Source of the DNA: Bacteroidaceae bacterium
GTDB lineage: Bacteria > Bacteroidota > Bacteroidia > Bacteroidales > Bacteroidaceae
Assembly (NCBI GenBank): GCA_017548075.1
Contig: JAFYNL010000049.1
Location: forward strand, 1 to 46,694
Direction of reading: 5' to 3'
DNA: 46,694 nt
Shown here: positions 42,801 through 46,694 of the stretch, piece after piece
Layout: each line of letters begins with the position of its first letter
Numbering within the stretch: the first letter of the stretch is position 1
The notes under the pieces: generated by a model
Told to the model about the DNA's origin: nothing
Seen by the model: only the letters and a program-made list of their open reading frames with translations
Database searches by the model: none
Program-made: the position numbers and the translations under genes

Positions 42801-43051
42801 CCAGGGCTTATCTAGGATTTAAGAAAGGAGTACGCTTCAAAGTGTATCATAATGGAGTACTACAATTCAAGAACGGCAAGGATGGGAACAATCCTGAAAC
42901 TAAGGTATTATTCTCTTATTGCTTCGATTACCGTATACTAGAAGAAGACTATGGCATCAATCTGGAGATTGCGACCGAGGAGGATGGTGATACGGCACAT
43001 AAAGAGGATTACGATGCTGCTCATCCCAAACAACAGACATTAGATTTATAG
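39845..43051 (+). CDS. CHC2 zinc-finger/Toprim primase fused to an AAA+-type helicase
   Basis: 1068 residues, probably a mobile-element replication protein. A CHC2 zinc finger ('CCPFHKEKTGSFCV' to 'YHCFGCHEHGN') occupies residues ~38-66, as in DnaG. A Toprim-like domain follows: 'VVEGAPDCMRLHIIG' (glutamate near 264), 'CFIPDADPPKSG' (near 305) and 'KKDPDDYC' (near 352). A charged helical linker spans ~420-450. The C-terminal motor has Walker A 'LFGPKGSGKSELGHTL' near 676, Walker B 'ALVHIDEFKN' near 722 and 'VNAGVILSGQEMP' after it, similar to DUF927/P4-type helicase domains. Such fusions prime and unwind DNA for plasmids, phages or satellites. The gene starts MAMIKQ; Met3 is an alternative. 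A terminator and iteron-like repeats follow. Confidence 0.87.
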   Translation: MAMIKQSDIDRVLDACNIVDVVKDYGIQLKQKGRYLFACCPFHKEKTGSFCVSYETDTYHCFGCHEHGNSISFVMKSDGCSFPEAVKKLAQKYHIDIEEREPTAQEEMERKQKEAMYIANEILAKFYHELLLKNAEACKYAYKRWGEEYCKKHLIGYCPLGARLIDKLGISQEIIEQLGLKNKGGYDFFNERVVIPIRDRNQHIIGFTARSVPIPQDKYKGSDKEPAKYMNSKDSIIYNKKSSFFGADTAWGSIARTGVCNVVEGAPDCMRLHIIGVPNTLAPLGTAWTEEHCDILKKKASHICFIPDADPPKSGEKFGPGIKAVMESGEVAMKFGFTVSVKQIPVGKKKKDPDDYCKTKDKFDKLKETDFVLWLADLLFEKNMTTEQEGKVINRLAALMAYLADDTIIDRYISKLTKYVPSKRVWQKSVDKQRNEQAEAEAKAKEEKDSNLFKRYGFNVEKDSYYYSISEKGGVYVWSNFTMQPLFHIKDSVNAKRIYLLKNEHGLEELVELKQEDLVSLQRFMLRIEGLGNFIWKASNRELLKLKEFLYEQTETAEEIRQLGWQKYGFFAFGNGIFHEGKFLKVDKYGIVRLPQGNFYLPANSNIYRNDAKLFQFERRFVHQGLSTISLRDFSEQIFTVFGNNGRIGFMFLLATLFRDIVTRVTRSFPILNLFGPKGSGKSELGHTLMSFFIIENVPPNIQNSTIPALNDTVAAVANALVHIDEFKNSLDINKNEFLKGMWDGTGRTRMNMDLDKKKETTSVNAGVILSGQEMPTADIALFSRLIFLSFSKSEFDDEEKTNYLKLKQMRAQGMSHLTLEILTHRKNVETSFTELYQLTLSEVNERLKDIAIEDRILLNWLSPLAVIRCLENVLDTSLSYKDMLNICVDGIRFQNAQCKQNNELANFWKVVMFLVGEGYLIDGGDFRVEYVRRLKTDIVNVEWNELRPVLYIQKSRLFMLYKKNGKAVGDTVLPEGSLLYYLEHSRAYLGFKKGVRFKVYHNGVLQFKNGKDGNNPETKVLFSYCFDYRILEEDYGINLEIATEEDGDTAHKEDYDAAHPKQQTLDL

Positions 43052-43089
43052 GTATTCTTTCTTTTCTATTATTGCAGAATACTCTGCAA

Positions 43090-43130
43090 ACCCCGACTAT
43101 TTGCCGTGAGGCACGAAGTCGGGGTAAATT
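43090..43130 (+). terminator. Terminator after the primase-helicase gene
   Basis: ACCCCGACT (43090-43098) pairs with AGTCGGGGT (43117-43125), with an inner GCC/GGC stem. AAATTTTT follows. Confidence 0.78.
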
Positions 43131-43236
43131 TTTAGCTGAAATTTGTATTTTTTGAAGACAATTTCTATTACAACAAGTACAACACATACAACATATTATT
43201 ATTCAATAATTTACGTTTTATATTCTTGGAAACTTC

Positions 43237-43384
43237 TGACAACATCTGACAACAAGACCAGCATTTCACTGATTTTGACAACAAATGGATGCTGATTTCT
43301 GCTCCCTGACAACAAGAAATCTTTTCTTATGCGTCTTATTATCAGCAAATTATCCTTTTGTTGTACCTTGTTGTAGTTGTTGTC
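43237..43384. repeat. Iteron-like TGACAACA repeats with inverted copies
   Basis: Direct copies of TGACAACA at 43237, 43247, 43276 and 43307. Inverted TTGTTGT copies at 43359, 43368 and 43377. A short inverted pair CAGCAT/ATGCTG surrounds the third copy. The plan, clustered short repeats facing inverted copies across about 100 bp, resembles the GGTAACAT structure at 4029-4178. It lies 185 bp after the primase-helicase gene and could be its origin or binding site. Confidence 0.72.
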
Positions 43385-44126
43385 TAGAAAAGACATATGC
43401 ACGAGAGGACTATTATTAAATTGGGGGCATTTCCTGAATTTTGGGTGACAATATTTATACTTTTCCTGAAAAGGTTATCAAACATCACACTGAAAGAGTT
43501 GACATTTTCCTGGCATCGTTGACAATCATTAAACTGCCATCTGCAAAGCTAGGGTGTCTTACAAAAAACTATATTCACAAGGAGATTCTAGTAGAATTCT
43601 ACCCTGCTTGAGCTATTATAACAAATGAAGAAATTTAGATTGGGTAAGAATTCTGTGGGGAATATCACAATTGAATACCATGTCCAATCTTCTTTTTTGC
43701 TTATTAACGAATTTTTCGTTTATAAGTACTTATCTTTCCATTTCAGTGTAATTTGGAATTATTTAAAATAAACCGCAGCCTTCTTAGCGGGATTGTTGAT
43801 AGTTTTCTGTGATGTACAACCATAGTATTTGCAAATTGCTTTGTGTCAACGGCTTATACACTAAAAGGTAGAAAAGCAACCACGAGAATTCTGAATAATG
43901 GTGAAAATGGAGAAATTTAACACAATTAACTTTCTTCTACAAGTTTTTTCTATGTCTTAAGTAGAGAAGTCGCATTAGAAAAAGATTCATTGGAGTGACC
44001 TTACAAGTGTCCACTAAAAAAACGATTAGTATCATTAAAGATTTAGTACAGAAACTCATCCAAACTAAATATTTGTAATTCATTGTTTACAATAGACTCA
44101 AGTATGTCCGCATATAACACCTGTTT
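43385..44126. other. AT-rich gap without recognisable genes
   Basis: About 740 bp, clearly richer in A and T than the housekeeping part. No open frame of note, no tRNA, no transposase fragment and no member of the 22-bp repeat family was seen. Confidence 0.6.
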
Positions 44127-45086
44127 TTAACGAACAGCAATAACATTATTATAGTCTGTCAATAAATCTTCGTAAATATAGGCTCTCTCTTGTAGAGTTT
44201 TGACTACTCCATAAAAGCCTGGATAAATTTTCGAAGCATTATATCCTAAAAAATTTAAATAATGACACAAATCCTTTACATAGTCTACAGGTATAACGAT
44301 TTGATATAAAAGCGTACCAATTTTATCGCTGAATTTATATTCTTGCAATAGTTTATCTAAAGGCTTTCTTTCTAATTCCGAGTTGTTTATTATTATATCT
44401 CCATCTTCTTTTTCAAAAGTTTTTGTAATTTCCCATAGCGTAAATAGCCCTTGTTGGGCTTTCATATTTGGGTTCATGTAATATATTGGATGAACAATTT
44501 TCAAAGGACAGGAAAGCATATCTAAATTGGCATAAGGTTTAATATTTAAAGCCCATAAAACTATTGATTTTGTTTCTTCCGGTATATATTTGTTTTTCAT
44601 ATAACTTTCTACTGCAAAATATAACGCAGTATGTAAATCATGAGTCCAATCAAGTAATCTTGTTGGTATCCCATAATGTTGTGCCAAAGCAGCTAATTCC
44701 CATAAATCTTCAGGAAGCCATTTCCTTTCCATAACCAAAGTTTTAATGTCTAAGAAATCCGTATACGTCGCACGAATACGTTGAACATTTGGCAAAGGCA
44801 ATCCCGTAGAATCACAAATTTGATAGAATTTACGAAGAATAATATATTCTTTAACAATTTGATCAAATTCTGTAACAGTGTTTGAACCGCTTAAAGCAAG
44901 TTGATTAATAAGGTTAGAACTATTTGTTCTTAAAGCAGAAGGTACTAATTCAAATTTATCAGAAGAGTGTCCTCTAAATATAAAATTACCATGAGAAAAA
45001 ACAGAATATAGTTTTCCACCATAACTTATAGAGTCTATAAATGATTTTAAATCTTTATAATCTATTCTTTTTGTAATATCATCCAT
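44127..45086 (-). CDS. FRG domain-containing protein
   Basis: 319 residues. The FRG domain is clear: 'NFIFRGHSSDKFELVPSALR' at about 30-50 and 'LAALAQHYGIPTRLLDWTHDLHTALYFAVES' at about 126-156, the two most conserved blocks of the family. FRG domains are named from the F-R-G motif; the biochemical activity is unclear and they are frequent in phages and defence islands. The C-terminal half ('CPLKIVHPIYYMNPNMKAQQGLFTLWE', 'IPVDYVKDLCHYLNFLGY') completes the usual single-domain architecture. The coding sequence is strikingly AT-rich compared with the kinase upstream, which suggests separate acquisition. 152 bp separate it from the kinase gene on the same strand; no promoter box was identified there. 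Confidence 0.88.
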   Translation of the reverse strand: MDDITKRIDYKDLKSFIDSISYGGKLYSVFSHGNFIFRGHSSDKFELVPSALRTNSSNLINQLALSGSNTVTEFDQIVKEYIILRKFYQICDSTGLPLPNVQRIRATYTDFLDIKTLVMERKWLPEDLWELAALAQHYGIPTRLLDWTHDLHTALYFAVESYMKNKYIPEETKSIVLWALNIKPYANLDMLSCPLKIVHPIYYMNPNMKAQQGLFTLWEITKTFEKEDGDIIINNSELERKPLDKLLQEYKFSDKIGTLLYQIVIPVDYVKDLCHYLNFLGYNASKIYPGFYGVVKTLQERAYIYEDLLTDYNNVIAVR

Positions 45087-45238
45087 AATTATTATATAAT
45101 TCTATTTTCGCTCAGAAATCATAAACGGGATTTAAAACAAATTATTATCATAGCATTATACAAATAATATTATATTGGAATATAATTTTTTACATTTTTG
45201 CTGTTGTTTCTTCTATATCTCCGTCCTCTATGGTTTCA

Positions 45239-46132
45239 TTACTGCATCATGCCACGCGCCCCTTCATAAGAGCAACTCTCAGCACCTACTCTCTGTGCTT
45301 CTTTCAGAGCTGTTTCCAAATCTGATTCTAAGAGATTGAATATTCCAAACACTACTTTGTCTTTGAACAAATAATTAATCAAAGCAGCAGCTGTCCAGTC
45401 ACCCGCACCAGCAGTGTCCACCACTTTTTCATTTGCAAAAGATTCCAAATGCTTCCAATCGCCCCTCAAGCGATAGCTCAAACCCTTTGCCCCCTGCGTT
45501 TGGATAAACAGCTTATCCTTAAAATCTTTAAACTGGTTAAGGTCTTTTATCCTCTGTTCCGAGAACTTGACTATATCAGACACTTCAACACAATTGTAGA
45601 ACAGACAGACATTACCTCCTCGGCTGGAAGGCTCAAAGAATATCACCGAACCCTTTTCCTTGAATGTGGTGGCTAGCTTCAAGATGGCGGGTGAAACCCT
45701 GTCAAAGAAGAATACCTTTGGCACAAAGTCTATCCTTTCAATCACCTCATTCGCCTGTTTCAGCGTCAACGACTTGAAGTCCAGATAGAACCGCCCGATA
45801 TTGTTACGCGATTCAAACTTGTGCGTGGGAACACCGTCCTTGTTAATGAAGTTACGCTGCACGATCACTGGTGTCTTACCGTCTTGGGTAGAGACAAAAT
45901 CAGTGTGTACACGGTGCTTTTTCATGTCATCCAACACTCTCACCCCGTCTTTCGTGCCATCCAAACGGGCTATGGGATAGGCATTCCAACCCATGTGGGA
46001 GAGAATCATCATCACATTACCGCATGTGCCACCCACGTAATAGGATATGGGGACTCTTTGCCCGTCCCAAATCAACACATCCAGACTTATCAGGCCTGCT
46101 CCAACTATGATATTATTTGTTTCAAGTTCCAT
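45239..46132 (-). CDS. PfkB family carbohydrate/nucleoside kinase
   Basis: 297 residues from the ATG at 46132 (MELETNNIIVGAGLISLDVLIWDG). The frame opens further upstream only through a TTG that overlaps the preceding stop. Family features: the N-terminal 'YYVGGTCGNVMMILSHMGW' (substrate-binding glycine motif), 'ARLDGTKDGVRVLDDM', and the catalytic 'VVDTAGAGDWTAAALINYLF' with the GAGD anion hole and base. It phosphorylates a sugar or nucleoside with ATP, but the substrate cannot be predicted. It lies 17 bp after an AbiEii-type nucleotidyltransferase gene, not beside sugar-use genes, which hints at a role linked to that protein rather than to central metabolism. Confidence 0.85.
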   Translation of the reverse strand: MELETNNIIVGAGLISLDVLIWDGQRVPISYYVGGTCGNVMMILSHMGWNAYPIARLDGTKDGVRVLDDMKKHRVHTDFVSTQDGKTPVIVQRNFINKDGVPTHKFESRNNIGRFYLDFKSLTLKQANEVIERIDFVPKVFFFDRVSPAILKLATTFKEKGSVIFFEPSSRGGNVCLFYNCVEVSDIVKFSEQRIKDLNQFKDFKDKLFIQTQGAKGLSYRLRGDWKHLESFANEKVVDTAGAGDWTAAALINYLFKDKVVFGIFNLLESDLETALKEAQRVGAESCSYEGARGMMQ

Positions 46133-46149
46133 GTTTCTAGTATCTAGAT

Positions 46150-46694
46150 TCAAACTTCAGGATTAAGTCTCTCGACCAACTCCGCTTTCACCTTTTCCCA
46201 CGCCACCTGAGGGTCATACTCCACCTGTGGCCCAAGAATCATTTCCGTGTCCGTCAAGAATTCTTCATCCTGTAGTTTCCCGTCCATATTCAGCAAAAAT
46301 TCCTTGTACGTAGGCAGGTGCGATGCCGTGAAGCCCAAATAACGCTCATAGCTCTCCATCACTTTCCCTTTATCCAATTCGGGGTGCATTGACAGAATCT
46401 TCCACAGGTCAAACAAATCACGTCCTTTTCTCCGCTGATAAACAGCCCTCAGCTTCGTCCCTGTCAGTTCTTCCAACTCATAGGTCTGCACCTCGCAAGC
46501 TCCTTTGAACCACGAACTATCCACCGCAAAAGGTACCCTAACCATTGGATATACCGAGAAATGCTCCTTGCAGTTAATCTCCACCTTCAAGTGAATCTCG
46601 CCCGCATCCATATCCGTTGGCTGCACCTTGAACACCAGCGTATTGTTGTGCTTCTTTTGCTTCACCACCGGTTCACCCAGCCAAGCCAAAGCAT
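46150..46694 (-). CDS. AbiEii/AbiGii-type nucleotidyltransferase (type IV toxin), 3' part
   Basis: The frame is open to the window edge, so the N-terminus with the nucleotidyltransferase GS...D-x-D motif is outside. The visible ~180 residues carry family marks: 'IHLKVEINCKEHFSV', where full proteins read 'xLKVEINxRE', and 'LEELTGTKLRAVYQRRKGRDLFDLWKIL', the most conserved block. The end is 'VKAELVERLNPEV'. AbiEii proteins are toxin-like nucleotidyltransferases, usually paired with an AbiEi antitoxin; the partner would lie beyond the window if present. The kinase gene follows 17 bp downstream on the same strand, so the two are probably co-transcribed. Confidence 0.8.
   Translation of the reverse strand, partial: ALAWLGEPVVKQKKHNNTLVFKVQPTDMDAGEIHLKVEINCKEHFSVYPMVRVPFAVDSSWFKGACEVQTYELEELTGTKLRAVYQRRKGRDLFDLWKILSMHPELDKGKVMESYERYLGFTASHLPTYKEFLLNMDGKLQDEEFLTDTEMILGPQVEYDPQVAWEKVKAELVERLNPEV

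Noticed and set aside
43385-44126. Hidden tRNA or attachment site in the AT-rich gap
   Set aside because: No cloverleaf, no TTCGAAT-like arm and no direct repeat of a neighbouring gene end could be found by eye.
46133-46153. Extended kinase start through a TTG at 46153
   Set aside because: It overlaps the stop of the upstream gene and adds unrelated residues; the ATG at 46132 gives the normal family start.

Overview
The window looks like chromosome from a gut-type member of the Bacteroidales, most like Prevotella and its relatives. The evidence is Bacteroidetes-type promoters (TAnnTTTG at -7, TTTG about 19-20 bp upstream) before several genes, a SprA-type secretion translocon, secreted proteins ending in a 'YNLxGQR...GINIINGKKVxxK' tail like type IX secretion (T9SS) sorting domains, a DUF4831 protein, and a PurH-like protein carrying only the transformylase half. 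Species cannot be named from this.
Layout. 1-891: end of a GH3 glycosidase and a small secreted protein. 893-3799 (minus): M16 peptidase lipoprotein. 3800-4376: intergenic region with a 22-bp tandem array and an elaborate GGTAACAT inverted-iteron structure. 4377-10849: three tightly packed genes, a GH18-like secreted protein, a 1452-residue CotH/lamin-tail surface protein and a membrane 4Fe-4S protein. 10898-12281: rpsF-rpsR-rplI with promoter and terminator. 12313-15974: zinc-ribbon membrane protein, AICAR-transformylase-like protein, small basic protein, DUF4831 protein. 16272-23760: two consecutive promoter-to-terminator units, each a large surface protein whose stop codon overlaps (TAATG) the start of a near-identical 50-51-residue peptide. 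23816-30381: housekeeping genes dnaB (plus) and ruvA-cysQ and pheT-yebC (minus). 30490-38331: sprA. 38332-46694: accessory region with an unknown HTH-like protein, a primase-helicase fusion with an operator-like palindrome before it and TGACAACA iterons after it, about 0.7 kb of AT-rich DNA without genes, an FRG-domain protein, a PfkB-type kinase and the 3' part of an AbiEii-type nucleotidyltransferase.
How it fits together. SprA is the outer-membrane pore of T9SS. The GH18-like, CotH, 1288-residue and 960-residue proteins have signal peptides and C-terminal tails that suggest they are its cargo. The two small coupled peptides have no signal peptide and are the best candidates for something poorly described.
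Repeats. Five intergenic arrays of a 22-bp repeat, all in the same orientation, occur across the first 38 kb and none in the last 8 kb. A second family of heptanucleotide repeats lies in intergenic DNA, in two signal-peptide coding regions and in one linker before a sorting tail. The last 8 kb differ in base composition and gene content and look horizontally acquired. No rRNA, tRNA, CRISPR array or complete insertion sequence was found. All functional calls come from reading motifs by eye; no database search was run.
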